The position numbers and the translations under genes were made by a program. From Cedecea selenatireducens (GTDB lineage Bacteria; Pseudomonadota; Gammaproteobacteria; Enterobacterales; Enterobacteriaceae): DNA of 64,000 nucleotides. The stretch's first letter is position 1. Every line of letters starts with the position of its first letter. Shown piece after piece: positions 7,668-17,642 of the stretch. Location of the stretch: positions 248,001-312,000 of the forward strand of contig NZ_JBHIKW010000003.1 of the NCBI RefSeq assembly GCF_042138895.1. The letters run 5' to 3'. The notes under the pieces were generated by a model. That model was not told the DNA's origin, ran no database searches, and saw only the letters and a program-made list of their open reading frames with translations.

Positions 7668-10600
7668 CTAAAACTCAAACTGATAGAGCAGATCTAGTGC
7701 CTGATCTACGCCAGACACCGCTTCCAGATATAGCTTAGGCATCAGACGATAACGCAGCGTTAACGTCGCCAGAGAGTCAAAAATACCTACGCCATACTTA
7801 ACCTGTAGACCCGGCAGTACATAGCCGCTGACCACCACCTGAGAGGAATCACCCACCCCTGCGGTATCGAGCGCCAGATTGCTTACGCCAAACGTCTCGC
7901 CGATTTTACCCACAACCTGACCACTTTGTGCAACCCCCAGGCCCACAAGCATTGACGTCATGGCGTCGCCGTCGTTGCCGGAAGTGTCCAAACCCTGGCC
8001 GCGAAGCAGGTAGGACAAGGCTTCCTGCTGCGACATTGCCGGGTCAGAGAATATTTCAGCTTTTGGTTCATCTGCCGGGCCGGTCACGCGCACGCCCGCC
8101 GTAACGCTGTTTTCGGTCGAGTCAGGGTTACGAATAGCTTCGATATTCAGATATGGGTTGTCCGGTGGGCCAGAGAACAGCAGTTCACCTTTGCGGACGA
8201 TAAGATCCTGACCGTACGCGTGGAAGCGCCCCTGCGGAATATTTATCTGGCCGTTCAGGCCCAGCCCCTGTTTGTCCTGAACCATTTTCAGGTCACCGGT
8301 CAGGCGAGCTTTCAGGCCAAAGGCATCCAACCGCACGTTGTTGCCAACGTGAATCGTCAGGTTGCTGTTGATAGGGATCCCGGCGGACTGCGGATTAACC
8401 GGCTTCAGCTCTTTGTCCAGCATCACTTCGTCGCTGGAGACGCCAACGGCGCTTTCCGGCACGTCATGCACGACAATACGCGCCCAAGGCACATCCACGT
8501 TCCCGTTAAGGGTGAACAGGCTTGGCGTCGCCACAAACTCAATGTCCGGGGAAACGTCCAGCCGCACCATCGGCGGAACGGTGATACGCACTTTGCTGCC
8601 CTTCGCGGCAATGCGTGCCCGCCAGTTGTCGATTTGCGTCCAGTCGGCATCGCCGCTCAACACAATCTGCCCCTGCTTGGTACGCACCACGCCCTGCAGC
8701 GTGGAGTTCATGCCGTTGAAGTTCATGGCAATCTGGCTCGGCTGCATGTCGAACGGCATGAAGTTGCCTTCAACATCTACGCCATTAAGCTGCATTTGCC
8801 CGAACATCTGCGGCCGTTCAAGGTTCCCGCCAAGACGCAGGTTCGCATTTAGCGTCCCGTCAGCTTTTTCACCTTTCGAGAAGATGGCGTTGGCAATAGC
8901 CAGGGAGAAGTTGCGAATATTGACGTTGCCGCCAAGGTTACGCCGCCCCTGTGGATCGGTGATTTGCACCTGGCCGTCAAACTGCCCGTTATTCGCCACC
9001 TTCACCAGCCAGCCAAGCTGAGCGCGGTTATTTTTCAGTTCGGCGTTGAGATTCAGCGTGTCGAAGGCAACCGGCAAGGTATTGCCGTTCACCACCTGCG
9101 CCACCTTCACGCCACGCCCGCTGAGCGTGACCTGGCCCTGCGGCAGGCCACCGGCTTCGCTGTCCCAGCTCACGTCAGCCTTACCGGTAAATACGCCGCT
9201 GGCCTGAGTATCCGCCGGCATCACCGGTTTGAGCATGGCAAGATCGAAGCGGTTGAGGTTAACCAGCGCCCGGCCTTTCGCCCCGGCGTCGATAGTTTGC
9301 GGCACACAAAGCTCGGCATTCGGGTTTACCCAGCAGTGCGGGCCAATGGCGATTTTCTGTTCTTTGTTGCGGAAGTCCAGCGTCAGCTCGCGGTTTAGCG
9401 CCCACGGCCCCACCGGCGTCTCAAAGCGGGTATCACTGAGCTTGCCGCGCCAGCGCTCTTCGTTGCGATCGAAGCTACCGCTCAGGTTAAGGCGTCCGGA
9501 AACCGGCTCTCCCTGAACGCGCAGCTGAAGCTGATGCTGTTTCTCATCGCCCTTCGCTTCCAGCGTGACCAGGTCAACCTTCACGCCCGGCTGAGCCACT
9601 CGCTCTACGCGCAGGTTGAGGTTACCGGCGATTTGGTCGCTCGATTTCACATCGCCTTTCAGCAGAACCCTGGCAATCGTCAGCTCCTGCCAGCGCAGGC
9701 CGTTTGCGGTCAGGTCAGCCAGCAGCTGCGGGGCTTTCACATCACCGCGAACCTTCACGATACCTTTCGCCGTGCCGCCCAGCCCCGGCAGGGCGTTGTC
9801 CAGGTTCGGGGCATTAATGTTGGCGTCGAGGTTCAGCTCTTTCTCACCCAGCTCCCCTTTGACGTCCACGGTATTGCGGCCCAGCTCCAGATGCAGGCCC
9901 GGCACCTTCCACTGCATGTAGTTGTTGCCCTGCAGCGTGCCCTGAACGTTGACCTTATTCTGCTTCACGTTACCCGCAAGCTTCAGCTCAGGAATATCCA
10001 GCTGCCAGCTGCCGCCATACAGGCTACCGCGCGTTTTAATTTTGCCATCAAGCTTTGCAGGCCAGTCCGGGAACTGCTTCGCGGTGTTGATTCCGGCAAG
10101 CGTTAATTCCCCGCGCCAGCTGATCGCTTTGCTCCAGTCCACCAGCGCTTTCAGGTCAGTGTTGCCCTGCAGCGCGGCCACGCGCAGCTTATCGAGGCTA
10201 AACTGCTGTTCGTTTCCTTTGCCGTCCAGCGTGATGGTAGCAGGCGGCAGCTGGTCACCCTTCACGGCGGTGCTAAAGGCAAGCTTGTAGTCGGTCATTT
10301 TGCCGGTCAGGCGAAGCTTAAGGTCGTCGGCCTGATATTGCTTCGCGCCGGTCAGCGGCCAGTAAAGCTGCTTGCTGTCCAGCTCGATATTCAGCGGCAA
10401 TCCGGCTTCCGCAAGGCGGGTTTGGGCATTCAACTGCATCCCCACCGGGCCGGAAAGATTGACGCCCACTTTCAGCTCGTCGCGCAATGCACCACCGACA
10501 GTCATCTTCACCTTTTCGCCTTTCAGCGGGTCGATGTTCAGCGTGCTGTTAAGCGTCAGGTCAACCGGCCAGTTGTCGCGCAGCTGGGCGCTACCGGTGG

Positions 10601-11444
10601 CGTTCACCAGCCCCTGAGAGGAGTCCACATCCAGCACATCCAGCTTAAGGTTGCCGTCGATGCTGCTCACTTTCAGCAGCAGCGAGTTGACCATCAGGTC
10701 GGTGTCGCCGGTCAGGCGCAGGCGCGCTCCGCGGAATTCCTGAATATTCAGATTCACCGGCAAATTAACGTCGGTCATTTCCGGCAGCAGCGGCTTTTCA
10801 AACAGCTTTGTCAGCGTTTCACCCAGCGGCGCTTCTTCCGGCTGAGGGTTCTGGATCTTCGGCTCAACAATTTCTTCTTTTGCCACCTGCGCCGCCTTCG
10901 GCAGGGCAATCAGCAGGCCTTCCAGGCTGGTTGGCGTCAGCGTCAGGTTGCGCTGCTCCCAGTTCAGGCCACTGGTGAAATCCATCACCGAAACGGTGGT
11001 GTCGTCGATTTTCACATTGACGTTATTCAGCGCCACGCGGCTGAGAGTAATCGGATACGGCGTGGAGAGGTTCAGCGGGCCGCTGTCTTCCTCCTGGACA
11101 GGAGCAGACGGCGGCATTTTTTTCGTGTCGACCGCGACATCCACATCTTTCAGCGAGAAATCATTCACGCACAGGCTGCTGTGCCACAGGCACTTAAGCT
11201 CAACGGCGAGATGAACCTCGCCCGCACGAACGGCTACGCCCGGCTGCTCGTAGCTCAGGTTTTTCAGCGTCAGATTGCGCCACCCGCCGTCAACCTGGGC
11301 GATATTCAGCCCCGGCACCCAGCGATTAGCGCCTTTAAACAACAAATGCAGGCCTGACGTCGTACCTACCAGGAAACCTACTGCGGCGATCAGCAACACA
11401 ATAACCGCCAACACCGCGAGGCTTATTTTCTTCCAGCGACTCAT
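7668..11444 (-). CDS. tamB: Translocation and assembly module inner-membrane subunit TamB
   Basis: AsmA-like bridge protein of 1258 residues (E. coli 1259) that spans the periplasm as a long beta-taco groove and works with TamA; family work supports a role in phospholipid transport to the outer membrane and in autotransporter assembly. Seen: N-terminal signal anchor at about residues 7-28 (ISLAVLAVIVLLIAAVGFLV), a very long beta-rich repeat region, and the C-terminal DUF490 domain (PDNPYLNIEAIRNPD, GLGVAQSGQVVGKIGETFGVSNLALDT) that docks on TamA. It overlaps tamA by 4 bases (ATGA), giving translational coupling. Confidence 0.97.
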   Translation of the reverse strand: MSRWKKISLAVLAVIVLLIAAVGFLVGTTSGLHLLFKGANRWVPGLNIAQVDGGWRNLTLKNLSYEQPGVAVRAGEVHLAVELKCLWHSSLCVNDFSLKDVDVAVDTKKMPPSAPVQEEDSGPLNLSTPYPITLSRVALNNVNVKIDDTTVSVMDFTSGLNWEQRNLTLTPTSLEGLLIALPKAAQVAKEEIVEPKIQNPQPEEAPLGETLTKLFEKPLLPEMTDVNLPVNLNIQEFRGARLRLTGDTDLMVNSLLLKVSSIDGNLKLDVLDVDSSQGLVNATGSAQLRDNWPVDLTLNSTLNIDPLKGEKVKMTVGGALRDELKVGVNLSGPVGMQLNAQTRLAEAGLPLNIELDSKQLYWPLTGAKQYQADDLKLRLTGKMTDYKLAFSTAVKGDQLPPATITLDGKGNEQQFSLDKLRVAALQGNTDLKALVDWSKAISWRGELTLAGINTAKQFPDWPAKLDGKIKTRGSLYGGSWQLDIPELKLAGNVKQNKVNVQGTLQGNNYMQWKVPGLHLELGRNTVDVKGELGEKELNLDANINAPNLDNALPGLGGTAKGIVKVRGDVKAPQLLADLTANGLRWQELTIARVLLKGDVKSSDQIAGNLNLRVERVAQPGVKVDLVTLEAKGDEKQHQLQLRVQGEPVSGRLNLSGSFDRNEERWRGKLSDTRFETPVGPWALNRELTLDFRNKEQKIAIGPHCWVNPNAELCVPQTIDAGAKGRALVNLNRFDLAMLKPVMPADTQASGVFTGKADVSWDSEAGGLPQGQVTLSGRGVKVAQVVNGNTLPVAFDTLNLNAELKNNRAQLGWLVKVANNGQFDGQVQITDPQGRRNLGGNVNIRNFSLAIANAIFSKGEKADGTLNANLRLGGNLERPQMFGQMQLNGVDVEGNFMPFDMQPSQIAMNFNGMNSTLQGVVRTKQGQIVLSGDADWTQIDNWRARIAAKGSKVRITVPPMVRLDVSPDIEFVATPSLFTLNGNVDVPWARIVVHDVPESAVGVSSDEVMLDKELKPVNPQSAGIPINSNLTIHVGNNVRLDAFGLKARLTGDLKMVQDKQGLGLNGQINIPQGRFHAYGQDLIVRKGELLFSGPPDNPYLNIEAIRNPDSTENSVTAGVRVTGPADEPKAEIFSDPAMSQQEALSYLLRGQGLDTSGNDGDAMTSMLVGLGVAQSGQVVGKIGETFGVSNLALDTAGVGDSSQVVVSGYVLPGLQVKYGVGIFDSLATLTLRYRLMPKLYLEAVSGVDQALDLLYQFEF

Positions 11445-13177
11445 AGTTCAGGCCCCAAACCGATGTAAAACTGTAAACCGTGCTCTTCCTTGTCACCCAC
11501 CGGTACCGCAAAGTCGAGCTTGATAGGCCCAACCGGGGACTGCCAGCGCACGCCAACGCCCGCGCCGGTTTTGAAGTTGCTGCGTTTGATGTCGTTCACC
11601 GCTTCACCAGAGTCAACGAACGCGGCGCCCCACCATTTGCCGGTCACGTTGTACTGATATTCCAGCGAGCCGGTCGCCAGCTTGGAGGCACCGGTCAGCT
11701 TGCCGTTGCTGTCTTCTGGCGAAATAGATTTGTATTTATAGCCGCGAATGCTGCGGTCGCCCCCGGCGAAGAAACGCAGGTCAGGCGGCACTTTTTTAAA
11801 GTTGTTGGTTTCTATCCAGCCGAGATTGCCTCGCACCACAAAACGATGCTTTTCGTACAGCGAGCGGATCCAGACGTTTTGAGCCTGGAATACGCCGAAA
11901 TCGACGTCAGAACCCCAGGTCGTGTTGGAGACATCAATCGAGTAGCGCTGGGAGTCGCCCCACGTGGGCATCAGGCCGCCGCGTGAGCGAGTGCGGTTCA
12001 GGCTAACGCCAGGATAAAGCAGCATTGTCGTGTTCGTGACGTCGGCCTGAGTAAAGTGGTCGAGGCTCCAGCGCAGGTTAACCGCGCGCTGCCAGCCGCT
12101 CGACATATCCCAATAGCGGGACAGCGCCACCGTGGTGGAGTCTGATTTGGTGTCGTTGAGATCGGTGCGCTTAAAACCGCCCTGCACCAGGTAATATTGC
12201 TCCAGCGGGCTTTTCAACAGCGGCACTTTATAGCTGAAGTCGAGCGTTTGCTCAGGCCCGGAGAGGCTGGTGCTGGTCGTCAGGCTGTGGCCATAGGAGT
12301 TCATCCACGGCTTTTTCCAGCTCGCCTTTACGCGCGGGCCAACGTCAGTGGAGTAGCCCACACCGGTTTCAATGGTGTTTTCAGTGCGCGGCGTCACCAC
12401 GCCCTGCAGCGGCAGTACTTTGGTCTGGCGAGATTTTTCAAACTCGGGCGCCACCACCACGGAGTTAAACCAGCCCGTAGCAGACAGGCGGCGGTTCAGC
12501 TCGGCCAGATCGCTTGACTGGTAATAATCGCCCTGCTTAAAGGGCACCAGATTTTGCAGGTACTCTTCGCGAATCTGTGAACCTTCAAAAGTCACTGCGC
12601 CAAAGCGGTAACGCTCGCCGCTGTCGTAGTCGATATCCCAGAAAGCCTGATGCCTGTCGAGAGAAACGCCCAGCTGGCTTTTACGGAAATCGCTGTCGAA
12701 GTAGCCCTTACGCAGCGCAATGCTGGAGAGGCTTTTCTTGAAGTTATCGTAATCCGCATGGTCAAGGACGGTGCCGATTTTTGGTCGTTTAGGCAGCAGC
12801 GCCAGATAGTCTTTATCGGTTCGCGCTCCCCCACGCAAAATTACGTCGGTGCCGCCAATTAACACCGGCTGACCGGCATCGACTTTGGCAAGCAGCACCT
12901 GGCGGCCTCCGTTCTGCGGAGGCGGCTTTAGCGTGAAATCTATGGTTGGCTCGTAGTAGCCCAGCGCCTTTAACCCTGCGCGAATAGCGTCATCAACGCG
13001 AGCCTGGAAGCGACGATCCGGCGTCACTTCATCGCTTTCAATGGTTGAAAGCTGAGCACGGACGTTTTTTTGCAGTTCGCCGCTGAGTCCCTCAACCTGC
13101 AAACGCACGCTCGCGGCGTTAGCCCATGCGCTCGCCACACACAGGCTGGTAATACACAAAGTACGGATTACTGGCAC
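11441..13177 (-). CDS. tamA: Outer-membrane translocation and assembly module subunit TamA
   Basis: Omp85-family beta-barrel of 578 residues (E. coli 577). Seen: cleavable signal peptide (about residues 1-22, ending AWANA-AS), three POTRA domains (to about residue 265), and a C-terminal 16-strand barrel with the Omp85 motif region FFAGGDRSIRGYKYKSISP and the final strand GLQFYIGLGPEL. Acts with TamB at the outer membrane. First gene of tamA-tamB-ytfP, divergent from msrA across 214 bases. Confidence 0.97.
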   Translation of the reverse strand: MPVIRTLCITSLCVASAWANAASVRLQVEGLSGELQKNVRAQLSTIESDEVTPDRRFQARVDDAIRAGLKALGYYEPTIDFTLKPPPQNGGRQVLLAKVDAGQPVLIGGTDVILRGGARTDKDYLALLPKRPKIGTVLDHADYDNFKKSLSSIALRKGYFDSDFRKSQLGVSLDRHQAFWDIDYDSGERYRFGAVTFEGSQIREEYLQNLVPFKQGDYYQSSDLAELNRRLSATGWFNSVVVAPEFEKSRQTKVLPLQGVVTPRTENTIETGVGYSTDVGPRVKASWKKPWMNSYGHSLTTSTSLSGPEQTLDFSYKVPLLKSPLEQYYLVQGGFKRTDLNDTKSDSTTVALSRYWDMSSGWQRAVNLRWSLDHFTQADVTNTTMLLYPGVSLNRTRSRGGLMPTWGDSQRYSIDVSNTTWGSDVDFGVFQAQNVWIRSLYEKHRFVVRGNLGWIETNNFKKVPPDLRFFAGGDRSIRGYKYKSISPEDSNGKLTGASKLATGSLEYQYNVTGKWWGAAFVDSGEAVNDIKRSNFKTGAGVGVRWQSPVGPIKLDFAVPVGDKEEHGLQFYIGLGPEL

Positions 13178-13391
13178 GTTTTCTCCTGAATATCCTTGTT
13201 CCCACCCCTGGAAGGAAACGTCATTCCCGCTCCGCGGATTAACAAAACCCTAACATTAAGGGTTGAAAATAACTCACTAGCCTAAATCTTTCTTATATGT
13301 AATGTAGTCTCTAACTTGTGTGTATTGTCTGAAATTGCACGCCTGATGACAACCGCTCACTTTTTTGCCGATTTCCGGGAGATCCAACACC

Positions 13392-14027
13392 ATGCCATTG
13401 TTCGAAAAAACTCACTCTGTGGCGCAGGCAGACGCCCTGCCAGGCCGCAATACGCCAATGCCGGTAGCCACGCTTCACGCGGTTAACGAACACTCAATGA
13501 CAAATGTACCAGATGGGATGGAAATCGCTCTGTTTGCGATGGGATGTTTCTGGGGCGTAGAACGTTTGTACTGGGAGATACCAGGGGTTTACAGCACGGC
13601 GGCCGGCTACAGCGGCGGCTACACGCCAAACCCAACCTATCGCGAAGTTTGCAGCGGTCAAACAGGCCATGCAGAAGCCGTACGCGTGGTTTATGACCCG
13701 AACGTGGTCAGCTACGAGCAGCTTCTGCAGGTGTTCTGGGAAAACCACGACCCGGCTCAGGGGATGCGCCAGGGGGGCGACGTTGGCACCCAGTATCGCT
13801 CAGCGATTTACCCGCTGACGCCAGAACAGGACAGCGCCGCACGAGCCAGCCTCGAACGCTTCCAGGCCGCCATGGATGCCGCCGGTGATAAACGCCAGGT
13901 CACCACCGAAATCGCTAATGCGGGCCCGTTCTATTACGCAGAAGACGATCATCAGCAGTATCTGTATAAAAATCCGCACGGCTACTGCGGCATTGGCGGC
14001 ATCGGGGTTTGCCTGCCGCCTCAATAA
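13392..14027 (+). CDS. msrA: Peptide methionine (S)-S-oxide reductase MsrA
   Basis: Cytoplasmic repair enzyme that reduces methionine-S-sulfoxide in proteins with thioredoxin as electron donor. 211 residues (E. coli 212). Catalytic motif AMGCFWGVE puts the nucleophilic Cys at residue 52; the C-terminal GYCGIGGIGVCLPP supplies the resolving Cys residues. The start at 13392 (MPLFEK) matches the family and is preceded by GGGAG; an upstream in-frame ATG at 13365 adds nine unlike residues. Divergent from tamA. Confidence 0.97.
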   Translation: MPLFEKTHSVAQADALPGRNTPMPVATLHAVNEHSMTNVPDGMEIALFAMGCFWGVERLYWEIPGVYSTAAGYSGGYTPNPTYREVCSGQTGHAEAVRVVYDPNVVSYEQLLQVFWENHDPAQGMRQGGDVGTQYRSAIYPLTPEQDSAARASLERFQAAMDAAGDKRQVTTEIANAGPFYYAEDDHQQYLYKNPHGYCGIGGIGVCLPPQ

Positions 14028-14221
14028 TTTTCGCTACCTTTCCGGGCGCTGAGAATGTGGCGATAAATTACGCCCTCTGGTAGCAGATCCCTTCCTTACG
14101 CTATACTACTCCTTGAATTTGCTGGCTCGTTCACAAAAGCGGCCAGCATTTCTTGTGTTTGACCCCTTAGATTTATCAACTTTTCCCTTCCGAGGACCTG
14201 GCCACAACAGCCAGATAAATT

Positions 14222-15559
14222 ATGTTAAACAGTATTTTGATAATACTTATCCTTATTGCTATCAGTGCCTTTTTCTCAATCTCTGAGATCTCGCTTGCCG
14301 CCTCTCGCAAAATCAAACTTAAGCTGCTGGCCGATGAAGGCAACGTCAACGCGCAGCGTGTTCTGAAGATGCAGGAAACGCCGGGCATGTTCTTTACCGT
14401 GGTGCAAATTGGCCTGAACGCCGTGGCCATTCTCGGCGGTATCGTCGGCGATGCGGCCTTCTCACCGGCGTTTAAAATGCTGCTGGAGCGCTTTCTGGCT
14501 CCGGAACTCGCCGACCAGCTTAGCTTCATTATCTCCTTCACCCTCGTCACCAGCCTGTTCATTCTGTTCGCAGACCTCACCCCGAAACGCATCGGTATGA
14601 TTTCTCCCGAAACGGTTGCTTTACGTATTATCAACCCGATGCGCTTCTGTCTGTTTGTTTTCAGACCTCTGGTGTGGTTCTTCAACGGCCTGGCTAACGT
14701 TATCTTCCGCATCTTCAAGCTGCCGATGGTGCGTAAAGACGACATCACGTCCGACGACGTTTATGCGGTGTTTGAAGCCGGTGCGCTGGCGGGCGTGCTG
14801 CGTAAGCAGGAACACGAGCTGATCGAAAACGTCTTTGAGCTTGAATCCCGTACCGTGCCATCTTCCATGACCTCGCGTGAAAACGTGATTTGGTTCGACC
14901 TGCACGCCGACGAACAGAGCCTGAAGTCCACCATCGCCGAGCACCCGCACTCCAAGTTCCTGGTGTGTAACGGCGATATCGACCACGTGGTCGGCTACGT
15001 TGATTCCAAAGAGCTGCTGAACCGCGTGCTGGGCAACCAGAGTATGGCGCTGAACAGCGGCGTACACCTGCGTAACGCCCTGATTGTGCCGGACACGTTA
15101 ACCCTGTCCGAAGCGCTGGAAAGCTTTAAAACCGCCGGTGAAGACTTCGCGGTTATCATGAATGAATACGCACTGGTGGTGGGCATCATTACCCTGAATG
15201 ACGTGATGACGACCCTGATGGGCGACCTGGTCGGCCAGGGTATGGAAGAGCAAATCGTTGCCCGTGACGAGAACTCGTGGCTGGTTGAAGGCGGTACGCC
15301 GATTGATGACGTGATGCGCGTGCTGGATATCGACGAGTTCCCACAGTCAGGTAACTACGAAACCATCGGCGGCTTCATGATGTTTATGCTGCGTAAGATC
15401 CCAAAACGTACCGACGCGGTGAAATTCTCCGGCTACAAGTTCGAGGTGGTCGATATTGATAACTACCGCATCGACCAGTTGCTGGTGACGCGTATCGACA
15501 ATAAGCCTGTCGCGCTGACGCCAAAGCTGCCTGATGGAGAAGAGCCTCAGGAGCAGTAA
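14222..15559 (+). CDS. ytfL: Polyamine exporter-type CNNM/CorC protein YtfL (PaeA)
   Basis: Inner-membrane protein of 445 residues with an N-terminal DUF21/CNNM domain (four hydrophobic segments within about residues 1-140; starts MLNSILIILILIAISAFFSISEI), two CBS repeats (about 210-340) and a C-terminal CorC_HlyC domain (NSWLVEGGTPIDDVMRVLDI). The E. coli homologue, renamed PaeA, is reported to protect against cadaverine and putrescine by export. The start ATG at 14222 opens directly onto the first membrane helix. Followed by a strong terminator. Confidence 0.93.
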   Translation: MLNSILIILILIAISAFFSISEISLAASRKIKLKLLADEGNVNAQRVLKMQETPGMFFTVVQIGLNAVAILGGIVGDAAFSPAFKMLLERFLAPELADQLSFIISFTLVTSLFILFADLTPKRIGMISPETVALRIINPMRFCLFVFRPLVWFFNGLANVIFRIFKLPMVRKDDITSDDVYAVFEAGALAGVLRKQEHELIENVFELESRTVPSSMTSRENVIWFDLHADEQSLKSTIAEHPHSKFLVCNGDIDHVVGYVDSKELLNRVLGNQSMALNSGVHLRNALIVPDTLTLSEALESFKTAGEDFAVIMNEYALVVGIITLNDVMTTLMGDLVGQGMEEQIVARDENSWLVEGGTPIDDVMRVLDIDEFPQSGNYETIGGFMMFMLRKIPKRTDAVKFSGYKFEVVDIDNYRIDQLLVTRIDNKPVALTPKLPDGEEPQEQ

Positions 15560-15577
15560 ACGAGCTTCATAAACACT

Positions 15578-15606
15578 AACGGCCCCTTCGGGGGCCGTTT
15601 TTTTTA
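15578..15606 (+). terminator. Rho-independent terminator of ytfL
   Basis: AACGGCCCC-TTCG-GGGGCCGTT followed by seven T residues. Confidence 0.93.
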
Positions 15607-15618
15607 CAACGTTTGGGC

Positions 15619-15825
15619 CTAGCCCATGTCCGCCTGCAAACGCATCACCTGGCGGTTCACCTCGGACATCACCGAGTAATGTTGCTTATCCTTAACCTTC
15701 GGGACAAGGATTTTGCCCTTATCAAATTCGAAAGCGCCAACGTCCTTGATATACAACCGTCCGCGGAACAGGATCTTCACGTACTTCGCCACCTGAAGGG
15801 GGTTGTAACGTTGGAAAATTTTCAT
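15619..15825 (-). CDS. ytfK: (p)ppGpp synthesis activator YtfK
   Basis: DUF1107 protein of 68 residues, the same length as E. coli YtfK and nearly identical to it (MKIFQRYNPLQVAKYVKILF, then RLYIKDVGAFEFDKGKIL). YtfK is reported in E. coli to bind SpoT and tilt it towards (p)ppGpp synthesis during phosphate or fatty-acid starvation. RBS AGGAG lies before the ATG. Convergent with ytfL and divergent from ytfJ. The E. coli gene belongs to the Pho regulon; I could not identify a convincing Pho box here. Confidence 0.95.
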   Translation of the reverse strand: MKIFQRYNPLQVAKYVKILFRGRLYIKDVGAFEFDKGKILVPKVKDKQHYSVMSEVNRQVMRLQADMG

Positions 15826-16150
15826 TGTTCTTTACTCCTGCATGTTAACGCCTCTGCGAGCCACATTTGGCCCGACAAGCTGAGGCGAAAAAGTTTGGTG
15901 CACGAAAACTATAGTCCAGATATCGAAGGTCACCTAGTGTGTAGAAGTTTTTTTACTAAAAGATTACAAAGTTGCAGAATAATATTTTTAAATGTAAAAA
16001 ACGGCAGCGTAAGCCTTCAAATTTCAGGGTTATGTGCGTCAGCCCGCAAACTGGCATTTTGATTGCGGGACAGATGCTTATTCAGCACATATGCTTAAAT
16101 CATCGACTCAAGTGGTCGGATCACCTGCTAACAACAATAAGGAGTCACCT
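15826..16150. other. ytfK-ytfJ divergent intergenic region, no gene seen
   Basis: A 325-base AT-rich gap. It holds the Shine-Dalgarno sequences of both flanking genes and one inverted repeat, CCCGCAA at 16043-16049 with TTGCGGG at 16063-16069. No convincing sigma-70 promoter pair, small-RNA terminator or coding frame was recognised. Confidence 0.5.
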
Positions 16151-16705
16151 ATGACTTTGCGCGGAATGCTGGCGCTGTCTCTGCTGCTGCCGTTAATGGC
16201 CTCGGCCCATAACTTTGAGAACAACCAGCGGGTTTCTCCTATCGGTATTACCGACAGGGGCGAGCTGGTGCTGGATAACAGTAAGTTTAGTTATAAAAAC
16301 TGGAATAGCGCGCAGCTCCCTGGGAAAGTGAGAGTCCTGCAGCATATTGCCGGGCGTTCAAGCGCTAAAGAAGAAAATGCGGCGATGGTCGAGGCGATTA
16401 AAGCGGCGAAATTCCCACACGATAAGTACCAGACCACGACGATTGTGAATACCGATGATGCTATCGTCGGCACCAGCATGTTCGTGCGCAGCAGTATCGA
16501 AAGTAATAAGAAAGAGTTTCCGTGGTCGCAGTTTATCGTCGACGGCAACGGCGTAGCGGCCAAAGCGTGGCAGCTGCAACAGGGCGGCTCCGCCATCGTG
16601 GTACTGGACAAGGAAGGGCGGGTTCAGTTTGCGAAAGACGGTCCGTTAACCCAGCAGGAAGTGCAGCAGGTTATCAGCCTGCTGCAAGGGTTGCTCAGTA
16701 AATAG
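16151..16705 (+). CDS. ytfJ: Periplasmic protein YtfJ
   Basis: 184-residue YtfJ-family protein (E. coli 184), thioredoxin-like fold predicted by family. Signal peptide at about residues 1-19 (MTLRGMLALSLLLPLMASA-H) marks export to the periplasm. Function is unknown; there is no CxxC pair, so it is not an ordinary thiol oxidoreductase. The start at 16151 follows AAGGAG; an upstream in-frame ATG at 16034 would bury the signal peptide. The 3' end overlaps the convergent cysQ by 11 bases. Confidence 0.93.
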   Translation: MTLRGMLALSLLLPLMASAHNFENNQRVSPIGITDRGELVLDNSKFSYKNWNSAQLPGKVRVLQHIAGRSSAKEENAAMVEAIKAAKFPHDKYQTTTIVNTDDAIVGTSMFVRSSIESNKKEFPWSQFIVDGNGVAAKAWQLQQGGSAIVVLDKEGRVQFAKDGPLTQQEVQQVISLLQGLLSK

Positions 16706-17441
16706 AGACGCGGAAGCCGGGGTTAAGGAACGACTCGCGCGGGGTATAGTCCAGCGGCTTGCCCTGCCAGTCATGAACGTGCGCCCCGGCGGCGACCGCT
16801 ACGGCATGGCCCGCGGCGGTATCCCAGATATTGGTTGGCCCAAAACGCGGATAAAGCTGAGCCTGGCCGTCGGCCACCAGGCAGAACTTCAGCGATGAAC
16901 CAATGGCCGTGGTCTGATGCTCTCCCATCTGCTGGAGGTATTCTTTCAGCTCGCTGTCGCTGGCGGCGTGAGAACGGCTCACAACTACGCGAGGTGGGCG
17001 GGCGTCACGCACATGAATTTGGTTGCGAACGCCACACTCTTCCTTCCAGGCCTTCCCTTCTGCCGCGCTGTACATGATCTTCAGCACCGGGGCATACACA
17101 ACGCCCATCACAGCTTTCCCACCGTCGATAAGTGCGATATTCACGGTGAACTCGCCGTTACGTTTAAGAAACTCTTTGGTGCCGTCTAACGGATCCACCA
17201 GCCAGTAACGCTGCCAGCCCTGGCGCGTATCCCACGACTGGGGATCCTCTTCAGACAGCACAGGGATATCCGGCGTTAAGGCCTTTAATCCTTTCAGAAT
17301 AATGTCGTGCGCGGCAAGATCGGCGGCCGTGACCGGCGAATCATCAGTCTTATGCGTCGCCTCAAGCGGCTTCTCTCCCTCATAGACCTGCATGATAGCG
17401 ACCCCGGCCTCGCGGGCCAGCTGGCAAATTTGTTCTAACAT
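16695..17441 (-). CDS. cysQ: 3'(2'),5'-bisphosphate nucleotidase CysQ
   Basis: Cytoplasmic Mg-dependent, lithium-sensitive phosphatase that removes 3'-phosphoadenosine 5'-phosphate formed in sulfate assimilation. 248 residues (E. coli 246). Inositol-phosphatase-family motifs in order: VLSEEDP, WLVDPLDGTKEF and C-terminal NIWDTAAGHAVAVAAG. Divergent from cpdB with 201 bases between; the tail overlaps ytfJ. Confidence 0.97.
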   Translation of the reverse strand: MLEQICQLAREAGVAIMQVYEGEKPLEATHKTDDSPVTAADLAAHDIILKGLKALTPDIPVLSEEDPQSWDTRQGWQRYWLVDPLDGTKEFLKRNGEFTVNIALIDGGKAVMGVVYAPVLKIMYSAAEGKAWKEECGVRNQIHVRDARPPRVVVSRSHAASDSELKEYLQQMGEHQTTAIGSSLKFCLVADGQAQLYPRFGPTNIWDTAAGHAVAVAAGAHVHDWQGKPLDYTPRESFLNPGFRVSIY

Positions 17442-17642
17442 TCTCCACCTCGTGTTGTGTCTCTGCGCTACACCGAGCGAATAACTTATTGTTTTACTTA
17501 TATCTCATTGCACCCCGATGCGCTATCTGTGAAGCATTTCCGGTTTAACGGGCGAATTTTCTGGCAGACTTCACAAAATTGTAAGCAACAGTCTGTATAT
17601 ACATTGCCCTTTGTGGCGTACCTCTAAAAAGGACATTTAAAC

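Noticed and set aside
7269..7697. Plus-strand frame over ytfP starting in the ytfP terminator
   Set aside because: Begins inside the terminator hairpin and is antisense to conserved ytfP; not a gene.
10338..11357. Long plus-strand open frame of 339 codons opposite tamB
   Set aside because: It lies wholly antisense to tamB, has low-complexity His/Gln/Arg-rich translation and no RBS; it is a codon-bias shadow.
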